A DNA stretch of 64,000 bases from Phaseolus vulgaris (taxonomy: Eukaryota; Streptophyta; Magnoliopsida; Fabales; Fabaceae): positions 30,891,869 through 30,955,868 of the forward strand of contig NC_023754.2 of NCBI RefSeq assembly GCF_000499845.2, read 5' to 3'. Shown piece after piece: positions 51,901-63,602 of the stretch. The notes under the pieces are model-generated. The model worked only from the letters and a program-made list of their open reading frames with translations. It ran no database searches and was not told where the DNA came from. The translations under genes and the position numbers were made by a program. Numbering within the stretch: position 1 is the first letter of the stretch; each line of letters starts with the position of its first letter.

Positions 51901-53468
51901 CACTGCCCTATCTCTCTCTCTCTCTTTCCAAAAATAAATCAACATTATATTAAGAACCCTAACAAAATATTTCTTCATCTCAATTTCCTTATTTTGCATA
52001 GAATAAAATAATATAAATTTAAATTAATTGGTTATTATTTTTAAAATAGATTTGAAATTTTGATGTAATATCTATCATATCATTTTAAATATAATTTGTT
52101 ATAAATCATAACAAATTTATCGCGTATGTGAACAGATAATATTTACATTAACTTCTCTTTAAATTTTAAAGCAAAAATAAATAAAAAATGTTGAGAATGC
52201 TATATTTTGTGAAAAAACTAGGTTAAGAAAAATATTTCAAGTGTGTGAATTTTACCTGAATTGAAAAAAGTCCTTAAGATGGATCTTTGTTCCTCAAATT
52301 GGACCCAATTATCATGAGAATACTTATGATTATGATTGATGAAAATAATTTTCTTACTCAACACCATATACATAAGTATATTTAGGTCTCGTGCAAGTGT
52401 AAAATAAAATAAAATAAGATAAAATAAGATAAGATAAAATAAAATAAAATATTTGTTTCTTCGACGATAATTTTCTTCTCTTCTACATTTCTTGTTTCTT
52501 GCAATACATGCCAAAAACGTTTTGAACTTTTACCTCCAATAACAAAAACTAAGACAAATGTGGGGAAAGTAAAAGATTTCTTTCACACCTTTGAAAACAT
52601 ATACTTATACCACATTATAATAAATAATAATATTTAAAAATAAAAAATAAATTATCTAGTAAAATAATATAAAAATACAAATAGAATTCAAATTTTAAAA
52701 AGTAAAATAATATAAATACAATTGAACACAGTTTATATCTATTTGGTTTAGTACATAATTTTTTTTAATAATCTTAACGTTATCAAAGTTTTATTATCTA
52801 GTTCAATAGGAACTTAATCACCACCTTAAGGCTCAAATCCTATCCAAAACCAAAACAAAATGGTGTTTAAGTTATGAATGCATGAAAGAAATTTGAAAAC
52901 CTTGCATGTTTTCTCCATATTTTCAAATGATAAGAAGAGATTAAAATTGTAATTTCAGGTCTTATATGAGGTGAGAAAGAAGACATGGAGGTACAGAAAG
53001 AAATTCCCTATAAGGCATTGGTTAAAGCCTCACAAAATAGCCCAATAAATTTGAGGTCCACAATCAAATTATTTTCACTCACTAATATAACTATTCTTGT
53101 CCTTTTACATTTATACATCCACCTGTTCAGATCAATCCACATAAATTCTGAACATAACTTTAAATAAATTAAAGTTAAATATACTTTAAATTTAATTATC
53201 AACTGCACATTATTTCCATACTATTTTTAATATACAAAAACACAAGTGGTTACAATAGAAAATAACACATCTGAAATTTATGAAGAAGTTATAACTTATC
53301 TTAAATATATATAAATATGATGTCCCTTTCAATGCATGTTGATATGTTGATGAATATATATAGCATATGGTTTAGGTAAAGAGAGAGAGAGAAAGAATGA
53401 GCATGCATTTCCATTACTAGAAATAGTGTTATATGGTGAGTTTGGTGAAGACTTAGAAGCACTGAATA
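51901..53468. other. AT-rich intergenic DNA between divergent ZRF1 and COBRA-like gene
   Basis: A CT/GA run lies at 51911-51925, and an AAAAT pentanucleotide microsatellite, interrupted by AAGAT units, at 52401-52450. No gene is seen. Confidence 0.6.
52401..52450 (+). repeat. (AAAAT)n microsatellite
   Basis: Ten consecutive five-base units, seven AAAAT and three A(A)GAT variants. Confidence 0.9.
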
Positions 53469-56103
53469 ATGGCTACCATTTTCATCTTCATCTTCTTCTT
53501 CTTCCTCGTACCCTCTTGTAACCACCTCAAACCTTCTTTTTTTGTTTCTAATTTTTCATTTCTATTGTCACCATTCATATCTCTTTCACTGGGAATGCAG
53601 ATGGATTCGACTCGTTGGATCCTCTTGGCAACATCACCATCACATGGGATTATTTCTCCGACAACGGGAATTCAGTCGACGTAACCATTTCTACTTTTTA
53701 TTTTTCTAACTTACGTATTCTGTTCTGATTTACCCTTTTTATGGGCTCTTCATCATCGCCGTCTAAGAAGATATCAAAGTGACTTAGTCAGAATGTCTGC
53801 GGGTTTTCGATGTTCTTAAGGAAACAGTGAGATGCGTACGCTTTGTTTGTTTGTTTTTTAGGGTTATGTTCGGTCTCTTGTATACTTCCAATCACTTCAT
53901 GCCACGTCAGCTAAACATAGTGCATTTCTTTGGCAATATATGAGGCCATTCTAGTAGTTCACTCTGTCTCAATAGTCTCGTCTACGTGGGTTGCTGTTCA
54001 AGTGTATGTAACAGTTTCTAGATTAATCAAGATTAAGATATATAAGTGTTTATAAATCTCACTTATAAGCTAGTTTTATAAAATTGATTATCAGAGTAAT
54101 TCCAAACTTAATCTAATTATTTGTTGGATTTATCAGTCTACCCAACACGAATTGGTAAACTCGATGTGCAGATGTGTTGAAGATTCACGTTAACTAGAGA
54201 TTATGACTTATAAATACATGCAAATCTCACTTTATAAACTGAATTAAGCTTAAAGTTAACCTATAGTTTCGTATAAATACTGAACTGCAATAGCATGCAT
54301 GGTAACAAGTGCGATTTATGGTGTGTTTGGTTTACTTGGTAGGTGAGGGTATCACTGAACAACTTGCAGCTATTTCGTCACGTGGAGGAACCCGGTTGGA
54401 ATTTGGGTTGGGCATGGAAAGGTGATGAGGTGATTTGGGCTATGTTGGGAGCAGAGGCAAAGGAGCAAGGGAATTGCACAAGATTTAGAGGACAACAGAA
54501 ACCACACTGTTGCCAGAAGGAGCCTGTTATCATTGATCTCATGCCTGGAACCCCCTACAACATGCAGACTGCAAATTGCTGCAAAGGTGGGGTCCTAACA
54601 TCCCTAAAACAAGATCATTCCAAAGGTGGCGCCACCTTCCAGATGAATTATATCAAAGCTTCAGTCTCCGATTCAGGTGGCAGTTTTAGCATGCCTGAGA
54701 ATTTCACCCTTGGAGTTCCTGGCTATAGCTGTGGGACACCCTTTCAAGTCCCCCCAACCAAGTTTACCAAAGATGGACACAGATGGCAACAAGTCTTGGG
54801 TCAGTACTGCTTCTTAATATCTCTTTTATGCCTCACAAAGTTACCTCAGAATCGTTAATAACTCTACTTATGTATATGATAACATGGTCAAAATTATTCT
54901 ATACACATCAATCTTTTCTGCTCTTGTTTTATCTCACGTGAGTTATTTTGTTGGAATTATGTGGGTTATATATGCATTCTTCTGTCTGATAAGTTGTTTC
55001 GACATGCTCTTTGTTCATGTATATTTCAACAGCTTGGTGTGGTTCATATTGTATTTTTTTTGTGGATTACTTGCAGAGACTTGGAATGTGACTTGTATTT
55101 ACTCCCAGTTTCTAGCATCACCTACTCCAACATGTTGTGTCTCTTTGTCTGCATTCTACAACAGTACCATTGTTCCTTGTCCCACATGCAGTTGTAATTG
55201 CCAAGGACTACCAGGAGCTACTAATTGCGTCGAGTAATTCTTCTCATCTTCACTTAATTTATGCTTCAAAGCTTCTTTCATAGAATAACCAATAATCTAT
55301 TTGCAGTTCTGATAAGACTTCAGTGTTGCAAGTACCACAAACAAATCGCGGAGAAGCATCAGCGGCAGTGATCAGGTGTTCACATCACATGTGCCCCATT
55401 AGCATTCACTGGCATGTGAAGCAAAGTTATAAAGAGCATTGGCGGGTCAAGATCACAATCACAAACATGAACTTTGTCAAAAACTATTCCCAGTGGAATT
55501 TGGTGGCGGTTCACCCTAACTTCCGAAGCGTAACCCAAGTCTTCAGTTTCAACTTCCAAACCCTATCAGTTTATGCAAATTTCAGTAAGTTACTGCATTA
55601 TTGTCACCATTAATAATACTGTAAGAGTATCACACCTCAATCTAAGAACCACAGTCACATAAAAACACTTTGTTTGAACTATGAGACTCAGATACTCCTC
55701 TTAAATAACATGTCTATGTCGGATGCCTGTATCGGTGGTGAAGTTTCAAATGCAAAAAATATTTATTAGATTTATGACGAATGAGTGTTTTGATGGTGTA
55801 TGGATTTCAGGTGACATAGGGATGTTTTGGGGGCTACCATACTACAATGACAGGTTGCTGACACATGGAGAGAATGGGCATGTGCAAACAGAGGTGTTAC
55901 TACACAAAGATCGAGGAGAGTTCAGGTTCAACGAAGGATGGAGTTTTCCTAGAAAAATTTCATTCAATGGCGATGAGTGTGTGATGCCATCTCCTGATGC
56001 ATACCCTACACTCCCCAACACAGCTCATATTTCCACAACAACCCTTCCCACAATTTTCCTTTCACTGTTACTGCTCTCAATTTGTTCTACATCTTTAGAA
56101 TGA
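53469..56103 (+). CDS. COBL: COBRA-like GPI-anchored cell-wall protein
   Basis: Six exons encode 437 residues: 53469-53517, 53601-53680, 54343-54799, 55077-55233, 55307-55584, 55811-56103. A hydrophobic signal peptide (about 1-16) is followed by the COBRA cellulose-binding-like region beginning GFDSLDPLGNITITWD. The Cys-rich motif TPTCCVSLSAFYN contains the family CCVS signature. The C-terminal part includes MFWGLPYYND, EVLLHKD and WSFPRKISFNGDECVMP. The last about 20 residues are hydrophobic (LPTIFLSLLLLSI), fitting GPI-anchor addition. Length is normal for short COBRA-like proteins. These proteins guide cellulose microfibril deposition at the plasma membrane and wall; the precise orthologue is not resolved here. 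Intron 5 carries a short R1 fragment and intron 2 an R2-like fragment. Confidence 0.94.
54030..54260. repeat. R2 repeat fragments in COBRA-like intron 2
   Basis: AAATCTCACTTATAAGCTAG and CAAATCTCACTTTATAAACT, each followed by R2-type AATTAAGCTTAAAGTTAAC-like sequence, lie in the intron at 53681-54342. Confidence 0.4.
55715..55775 (+). repeat. dispersed repeat R1 fragment in COBRA-like intron 5
   Basis: About 60 bp, including GTCGGATGCCTGTATCGG and AAAAATATTTATTAGATTTA, match the start of R1 copy d at 13670-13800. Confidence 0.45.
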
Positions 56104-59100
56104 AGAATTCTAGTTTAGTATTTCATAGTTTAGCGTCACACTGTATTTCTAGTTATTTCGTGTAGTCAAAACCTCAATAATAACAAATCAACTGTGTTAT
56201 AACCTTTAAAATTGGTCAAAACACCATTAAAAAAAATTATTAGAAAAAAAATAATTTTAAAAACTAAAATATTTAAATATTCACTAAATTAGATTAGAAA
56301 CTATTTTATAAATTAAATTAAAAAATTATTAGTATATAAAGTATTTTCTCTCATTAATACAAAATTATAAAATAATTTTTAATTTAATATTTATTCATTA
56401 GGTATCAAGATTTTAGTTACTTAACATTTTATATTTTAAATTATTAATATTTATTAATCTTTTAGATACTAATTTAAAATCTAAAATATTAATAATTAAA
56501 ACTCAAATAAGTAATTTAGATATCAATTTAAAAATTATTTTATAGATTTTTATTAATGATAAAAATCAGTTTAGATATTAATAATTTTCTATTCTCTAAA
56601 TTAATATCTAATTTAGTAAATATAAAAACTAATTAAATTTATCAATAAATTTAATTGTTATTTAATAATTTTTTTATAATATATAAAAGCAATTACAACT
56701 ATGGCACTATAATAATAAAACTTTGCACTCATTAACCTTGCGAATTGAATGAACGATCGTTTTATTCCAATTTCAAGTTTGACTTCTTAACCCTAATTGG
56801 ATACGTTGTAGTATTTAATAAATCATTAACTATTATTTTTAAATTTTAAGATAATATTGATTATTTTTTTATCATTTATATTGTTTTTCCTCATTAGACG
56901 CTTACTTAGTTTATATATGTATTTGTTATAATATGAAAACTAAAAAGGATAAAACAGAAATTCTTATAAACATTTTATTAAAATAAAAATTGATTACGTT
57001 TCTCCAAAAAAAACCTACAATACTTAAAACAAGACAAATGAACACAACATAATGTGATCAAAAATCACATTATCCGTTTCTATTAATATCAATTATACAT
57101 TTATTTATTTAAGTCTCTATTCTATTTATACATTTATTTATTATTTTTCTATCAATTTCTCTATCTTCTTTTATATTCTTTTTTTTATGATTTTTTTTTC
57201 ATCTCACCGCACACTACAAGAGAAAATTTTAGGTTAATTTTTCCATCTCTTTTCATTTGTCTTTTAAAATTATTTTGCAAAAAAAATAAATAAGTTTTCT
57301 TATTTTATCACTTTCTTTCTCCACCTCTATTAAAAAACACAGAGTTTAATAGTTTAGAAATAATAGTTTAATAGAGTTTATTTTCTTCTTAGATATAAAA
57401 GTTACTTGATTTTATTTATTTGTTTATGATTTTTTAAAATGATAATATTTCTTTACTTTTTGCATATTTTTTAATTAACAACAACATTTTTATTGTTTTT
57501 CATCTCTTTTTCTTTTCTTCTCTTTTTATCACACTTTATTTTATTATTTTCATCCAACCAAACATAATAATAAAGATATAGTGCCGATTAAATAAATAAA
57601 TAATAATTTATACCTCTAAGGGAATTTTCTACTTTTCTAAATTATTTCCTTATTTTATCTTTATTTTATATTTTTTTTATTAATTTATTTTGATTATTCA
57701 GACATTTTATAATTTTATAAATTAATAAAATAGTTTTTTAATTTTAAAATTTTATGTTATTTATTCTCATTTAACTATTTGGAGAGATTGATATACGTTA
57801 ATTTTATTTATTGTCACCTGACAGGAGGAGAGTGGAGAGATTAATTACTTTCCTGTTTTAAACTTATATTCTTCTTTATTAAATAAACAATTTTAAAATT
57901 TTATTTGTTCCCACTTAACTGTTAAGGAAGTGGAGAGATTGACAGGTTAATTAATTTTATTTGTGATCACTTAACTAACAGAATGGTGTAGAGATTGATT
58001 ATCAGAAGTAGCGTTGAATGTAGAACAATTTTTTTATTTTCTCTCTCTTATTTTATCTCTCTCCTTCCAAATCTTTTGAAACCCAATAACATATTTCTCA
58101 TACATACAAATACACATGAATTTATATTTAAATATATATATAATAAAAAAAACTAAAAAATACGAATGAACAGACGAAAAGATCAAGCATCGCCTAATAA
58201 TAATAATAATAAAGATATAGTGTAATAAATAAAAGCGTAATTAATATTATTTGAACTATCTGAATGAGAAATAAATAAAAACAAAATAGTCAAAAGAAAC
58301 AACACTTAAAAAGGAAGAAATAACTCTTTACTATTATAAATCATAAATGCCAATTAAACTTTCAACTCTGACTTTTTAGTGAGATTGGTTAATGTGATAT
58401 AATTATTAATTACAGAAGTTATGGCAACACATGAGAACAAAATATAATTTAATTAAAATAGTTGTTACATTAAATATCAATTAATGATCATATATATATT
58501 AATAAGAAAATATATAAGTATATTTTTATTAGAAAATGATATATAAGATTTTTTTTTCTAAAATTTTCTTTATTAAAGATATATAGGAACTATTTTTTTT
58601 CTATACCCATCAATTTTAAGGAGTCTCACTTCTAAATTTTGTTAATTTATCCTTAAGTTCAAGTTAATAGCACTCTTATTCCAAGATTCTCCCTTATATT
58701 GATTAAAATTTACTGAAAATTAACAATTCTAATGGGTATAGCTACTAAATAAAAAATATTTATTAAATGAGAAGTGAAACCTTCCAAAATTAATTAATAA
58801 AAATAACATTAGAAAAAGAGGAGTCAACGAAAGTGTATGTATACCAATATATTTCAATATCAGATATTTATATGAAATTGCTTTAGGGTTTCAAAAAACT
58901 ACTAAAAAAGTTAATTTATGCAAATATAAAAGCTAATTAGCTTTATTAATTTCATTTAAAAACAAATATCCATCCTTCAATTATTTTTCATTATAATTTG
59001 ATATAAAAAATATTAAAATTAATATTTTAATTTCATAAAACATATTTTTGGGGATAATATATCATTAAATAAGATAATATAATTAATATTTTTTGTATTT

Positions 59101-60260
59101 TAAACTAAAATACATTATTTTTATTATTATTTATATTCAAGACCGAATGAAATATTACATTTTTTCAAATCAATTGTACATAAAAAAATAAGTAATTTTA
59201 ATAGTTGAAGATAATAGTATATTCATAGTATACTTGTAATATTTCTTTTCAGCGTTTAGTTTATTATCTAAACTTAATTGTTTACTTGGTTCAAGTAGAA
59301 TTGAGACTAAATCTCTTAAAAAATGTTAGATTCTTAGTAATATAAGTGAAACAAATATAATTGAAAAAATTAATAAGATATGATAATTTTCAATCATAAT
59401 AAAAATAATTATTAGTAAAATCAGTGAATAGTACATGTATACAACAAGAAAATCATTAAATATCAATTAATTTTAGACTAATTAATTAAATTAAATATTA
59501 TTTTATAAATTAAAAAATTATTGATATTTAAATTAATTTTTATTATTAATAAAAATGTATAATATACTTTTAAAATTAATTAGATATCATGAATTTAAAA
59601 ACTAGTTTCTAAACTATAGTATATAAAATAGTATTTATTATTAATAAAATTTATAATTTAATTTTTAAATTATGACTAATTAATACGAGTTTAGAAATTA
59701 ATTTATAAATTTCATTAATAATAAAAAATACTATATATGAATAATTTTTATAATTTTTAAAATAATATCTAATATAATTAATATTAACTACTTTTTGTCT
59801 TTAAAATTAATTTTGTTGTGATAAAATTCGATAAAGCTAAATTAATATTTTTAATATCAATATAAAAAAAATTAGTAAAATTCAATCCTATGCTTCCGTG
59901 TCAAAATAAATAAGATTTTCGAAATATATCTGATAACAAAACATATTGACAAACAGACTAATTAATATCATAATTGCTCATTAATATGTATAACTCATTC
60001 AACTCATCATATAATATTTAATATTAACTATTTAATTAATTAAATAACTTTTTTTAAATATATATTTGTCATTTAGTCCTATTTGAAACCGTTTCTCTTT
60101 GACTTAAACTCTCATCTACAACTTCAACGCTAGAATCCCTCACTTAAAAGAAGGTGAATAAGCATGAGAGATTAAGTTTTTATTTATTTTTTTATTACAC
60201 AAAAGCAAGTATTTTTCAATGTAAAACAATTCATTATACTAAAGTCTTACAAAAATTGTT
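56104..60260. other. gene-free, very AT-rich DNA
   Basis: There is no ORF of note for several kilobases. A degenerate repeat of the type TGGAGAGATTGA...GTTAATTTTATTTRT recurs between about 57765 and 58010. Sequence resembling the MITE termini (CAAGAAAATCATTAAAT) occurs at 59445-59461, and a CACTACAAGAGAAAA-like stretch at about 57212-57226, but I could not define whole elements. Confidence 0.6.
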
Positions 60261-60266
60261 TAGATA

Positions 60267-60616
60267 AACTACAAGAAAATCATGAAATAGAAACTAATTT
60301 TATAGATAAAAAATAATTAGTTGTTATAGTGACTAAATTAGATACCATTTTAAAAACTAAAAAAATAGTTTTTAAATATTTTATTATTGTTAAATAGTTT
60401 ATAAATTGATATCTAATTAGCTATACCAATTATTTATATTCTAAAATTGGTAGCAAAAACTTTGGTTACTAATTAGATACTAATTTAGAAACCATTTAAC
60501 AATAATAAAAATTAATTTATAAACTAAAAATATTTTTAGTCTCTAATTTAGTCATTATAACAACTAATTATTTTTGTCTATAAAATTGGTTTCTATTTCA
60601 TGATTTTCTTGTAGTG
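60267..60616. mobile_element. CACTA-type MITE, about 350 bp, copy 1
   Basis: Terminal inverted repeats of roughly 75 bp read ACTACAAGAAAATCATGAAA at the left and the complement of TTTCATGATTTTCTTGTAGT at the right. The right end keeps CACTA; the left first base is A instead of C. The interior is a loose palindrome rich in TTAGATAC-type motifs. CACTACAAGAAAA ends are characteristic of plant CACTA (En/Spm) elements. Confidence 0.75.
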
Positions 60617-61296
60617 GGAGTCTTAGAAACAATTATCTTCTACTTTTCCTCTCGGTTTTTCAGCTTCTCACTAATGACTTAGACTTTCTATGGATCAGCT
60701 AACTTGGATTATATTATGTGGGCTTGGACTTATTTTTGGCTATTAGATATGGACTATCACTCAGCTATTGGATCTGGGTCAGCTCTCAGCTTCTAGATCC
60801 AAAGTGAGTGTACCTGTAAGGGGCTCCGATGGTAAAGTTATAATTGGTTTGTTTGATTATCAGATAAAAAAAAACATTCTACTTACCTATTACACAAATC
60901 ACCTATTTTATATTTTAACTTGATTGGACTTTTACTTTTCACACATTATAGTTACTAAGTATATTTCAAGTGTTTTTTGTCTATTTATTGAACTTTGATA
61001 CAATGCTATTTTATTCTATTATTTATTTATATTTTAACTTTCAATATTCTGAGAGTCTTACGGCCTTTTGACCTTTCGACCTAGTCATTACCGTTTACAA
61101 AAGTCAATTACATACACATGTACAATATAACTTTTTATTTTAGAATTATTAATTCTTCTTAAGTAGCCTAATTTAGTTTCTCTTTTTTTTTGTGTTTCCC
61201 AAGAAAACTTATAAATATAAAATGTTAGAGAAGTCCTAACCTACTTCTAGAAGACTTGTTTAAAAAACGAAACACATTATAAACTTATACTACTTA

Positions 61297-61500
61297 CACT
61301 ATAAGAAATCATTAAATGAAAACTAATTTTAAAGACCAACATAATTAGTTTTTATTTGAACAAATTAGAGACCATTTTATAAACTAAAAAAAAAAATTGG
61401 TAGCTAATTTAGAAATTAATTTAGAATATAAAGTACGAAGTAGCTAAAATTTTGGTAGCTAAATTATAGAGACTAATTCTAGTCTCCAAAAAGTCATGAT
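61297..61500. mobile_element. CACTA-type MITE, truncated copy 3
   Basis: Begins CACTATAAGAAATCATTAAA and follows the family internally (AATTAGAGACCATTTTATAA, TTGGTAGCTAAATTATAGAG), but ends near AAGTCATGATG without a matching terminal repeat. About 200 bp remain. Confidence 0.55.
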
Positions 61501-61583
61501 GCAATCCAACTTCAGAGGTAAGAAGTTGCCTAACCGATAGTGTGCCATTAAAGCTTTAGAATTGAGTTGCACTTACACATACA

Positions 61584-61675
61584 TATATGTGTGATTATGT
61601 ATAGTTATATGTATATTGTTTAGGTTGAATATATGTATGATTATGTATAGTTATATGTATATTGTTTAGGTCGAA
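61584..61675. repeat. 46-bp tandem duplication
   Basis: Units 61584-61629 and 61630-61675 share GATTATGTATAGTTATATGT and ATTGTTTAGGT and differ at two positions. Confidence 0.85.
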
Positions 61676-61806
61676 TGAGCAAAAGGTTGAAAGGTCGATA
61701 ATAAGATGAAAAACTAAACAAAAATGAATAAATAATTAAATAATAAAATATTATAGCAAAATTCATTGAATAGATCTAAATATGTACAATATGTTTAAGA
61801 AATATA

Positions 61807-62207
61807 CACTAAAAGAAAATCATGAAATAAAAACCAATTTGTAGAAACCAAAATAATTAGTTGCAATAGTAACTAAATTAGAGACCATTTTAGAAACTAA
61901 CAAAAAAATTGGTTTCTAAATTAGTTTCTATTATTTTCTATTATTGTTAAATAGTCTCTAAATTAGTATCTAATTAGCAACCAAAGTTTTTGCTACCAAA
62001 TTTAGAAACTAAATAATTGGTAGTTAAAACATTAGTTGCTAATTAGATACCAATTTAAAAACTATTTAACAATAATATAAAATAATAGAAAGTAATTTAG
62101 AAACCAATTTTTTGTTTAGTTTCTAAAATGATCTCTATTTTAGTTCCTATTGTAACTAATTATTTTGGTCTCTAAAAATTGGTTTCTATTTCATGATTTT
62201 CTTGTAC
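61807..62207. mobile_element. CACTA-type MITE, about 400 bp, copy 2
   Basis: Begins CACTAAAAGAAAATCATGAA and ends with TTTCATGATTTTCTTGTAC; long terminal inverted repeats match copy 1. It sits in the right arm of the large inverted repeat at a point where the left arm (about 60940) has no insertion. Confidence 0.72.
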
Positions 62208-62540
62208 AAATAGTAAAAGTCCAATTGGGTCTAAAGTTCAATAAGTGAGTACTATAAACAGGTGATCAACTCAAGAAGTAAGTAGAGTGAATTCTATCTT
62301 ATAATTAACCAAAATCGATTATGACTTTATCATCGGAGCTCCTTATAGGTACACACATCCGCCTGAGAGCTGACCTTGAGTCTAAAAGTCAAGAGTCCAA
62401 GTTGACTAAACCAGAATCCGTCCAAGTCCAAACTAGTAAACAATGTAGTTGAAAGTCCAAGCTTGAATCAAAAGATCGTGAAGCCAAGAAGTTAAGAGAA
62501 GAAGAAATTCATTGTTTTTAGGCCTTGTAAGAACATTATG

Positions 62541-63062
62541 AATTGTTTTAAGCATGACGAAATAAACTTAAAAAGTTGTCAGTAGTCAATCCTAAAAAAC
62601 GTAGTTGATAAAATACGTTGAAGTTCATTAAAAAAAACAAAGATCTCAATTAAACTATTAATGAAAAAAATTAAATAACCTAATTAATGCTTCGCGTTTA
62701 ATCCGGAAAATAAAATGATGGTTTGAAGGATTTGTTTAAAAAACATGATCAAAACACATTAAAAAATGATATATTGACAACTTTCACCAGTCTACAACCT
62801 CAATTTTTACCTAAAACTTGTATCCGTTTATGAAATAACGAAAATAACCTTTCTTTATATCATCGATCACTCGTTGAATATTGAAGCATAGTTGTCAAAA
62901 TATCATTACTCAAGATGCACATGTAACCCTTGTTGAGATGACGTGTCACATCCCACCTTCTCTTCTTCTCTATAAAAGCATGAACACATATCACCATTCA
63001 TACATCAACCTATACCTTACCCTTTCATCTCTTCACACCCCAAATCCCAAAACACCATCACC
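62541..63062. other. upstream region of the ZF-HD gene
   Basis: AT-rich sequence followed by the promoter. Contains ACGTGTCA at 62941-62948 and the TATA box. No other gene is seen. Confidence 0.55.
62971..62977 (+). promoter_or_regulatory. TATA box of the ZF-HD gene
   Basis: TATAAAA lies 92 bp before the ATG, preceded by a CT-rich run (CTTCTCTTCTTCTC). An ACGT-core element ACGTGTCA, similar to an ABRE/G-box half, lies 30 bp upstream. Confidence 0.6.
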
Positions 63063-63602
63063 ATGTCAAGCGTCAACACCAGTGCTTACACCACCCAACT
63101 CCGAGCCTCTCACTTGGAAGTACAGTTTGGGTACGAGGAGTGTTGCCGCAACCATGCAGTGGCCGTAGGAGGAGCTTCCTACGATGGCTGCAACGAGTAT
63201 CAGAAAGCAAGGTCGCAGAACTCTTTCCTCTGTGCATGCTGTGGTTGTCACCGCAACTTTCACCGCAAACGCCCTACTTTGAAAAGAGAGCGCCGAACTG
63301 AAGCAGGGAATGGTCGTGCTCTGGATATAGTTCCTGTTTCAGAGACGTTTCGCCCGGAGCGTAGCAACAACCCAGAGCCACTGCAGCTGGTGAGGCCACT
63401 GAGGAGGAGGAGGACGAGGTTCTCGCGCGACCAGAAGAAGCAAATGACGAGGTTTGCTGAGATATTGGGGTGGAAACCTCACAAGGGTAACAGGGAGGAT
63501 ATTCAACGTTTCTGCACTGACATGGGAATAAGCCGGAAGATCTTCGTGGTGTGGCTGAACAACAATCGTCACCGTGCAACTCCGAATGTGAGTGATCCAT
63601 GA
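63063..63602 (+). CDS. ZHD: zinc-finger homeodomain (ZF-HD) transcription factor, divergent
   Basis: This intronless gene encodes 179 residues; lack of introns is typical of the family. The N-terminal ZF-HD dimerisation zinc finger is at about 24-69: YEECCRNHAVAVGG, then DGCNEYQ, then CACCGCHRNFHRK. The spacing is shorter than usual, and Cys60 stands where Ala or Val is normally found. A C-terminal homeodomain is at about 114-172 (RRRRTRFSRDQKKQMTRFAE) with recognition helix SRKIFVVWLNNNRHR keeping Trp164 and Asn168. The linker is short and the total length is below most ZF-HD proteins. It should bind ATTA-core DNA as a dimer in the nucleus. ZF-HD proteins act in flower development and stress responses; the specific role is unknown. 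The divergence suggests a fast-evolving paralogue. Confidence 0.92.
   Translation: MSSVNTSAYTTQLRASHLEVQFGYEECCRNHAVAVGGASYDGCNEYQKARSQNSFLCACCGCHRNFHRKRPTLKRERRTEAGNGRALDIVPVSETFRPERSNNPEPLQLVRPLRRRRTRFSRDQKKQMTRFAEILGWKPHKGNREDIQRFCTDMGISRKIFVVWLNNNRHRATPNVSDP

Larger units (their letters stand above)
60617..62540. repeat. large imperfect inverted repeat
   Basis: The left arm (about 60617-61100) and right arm (about 61675-62540) are reverse complements with gaps. For example GGGGCTCCGATGGTAAAGTT at about 60820 pairs with the complement of ACTTTATCATCGGAGCTCCT at about 62330. GATTGGACTTTTACT at about 60923 matches the complement of AGTAAAAGTCCAATT at about 62213. The spacer holds a partial MITE and a 46-bp tandem duplication. 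The right arm is interrupted by MITE copy 2. Confidence 0.65.

Noticed and set aside
57205..57240. CACTACAAGAGAAAA-like sequence as the end of another CACTA element
   Set aside because: No matching inverted end found nearby, and the internal sequence does not follow the MITE family.
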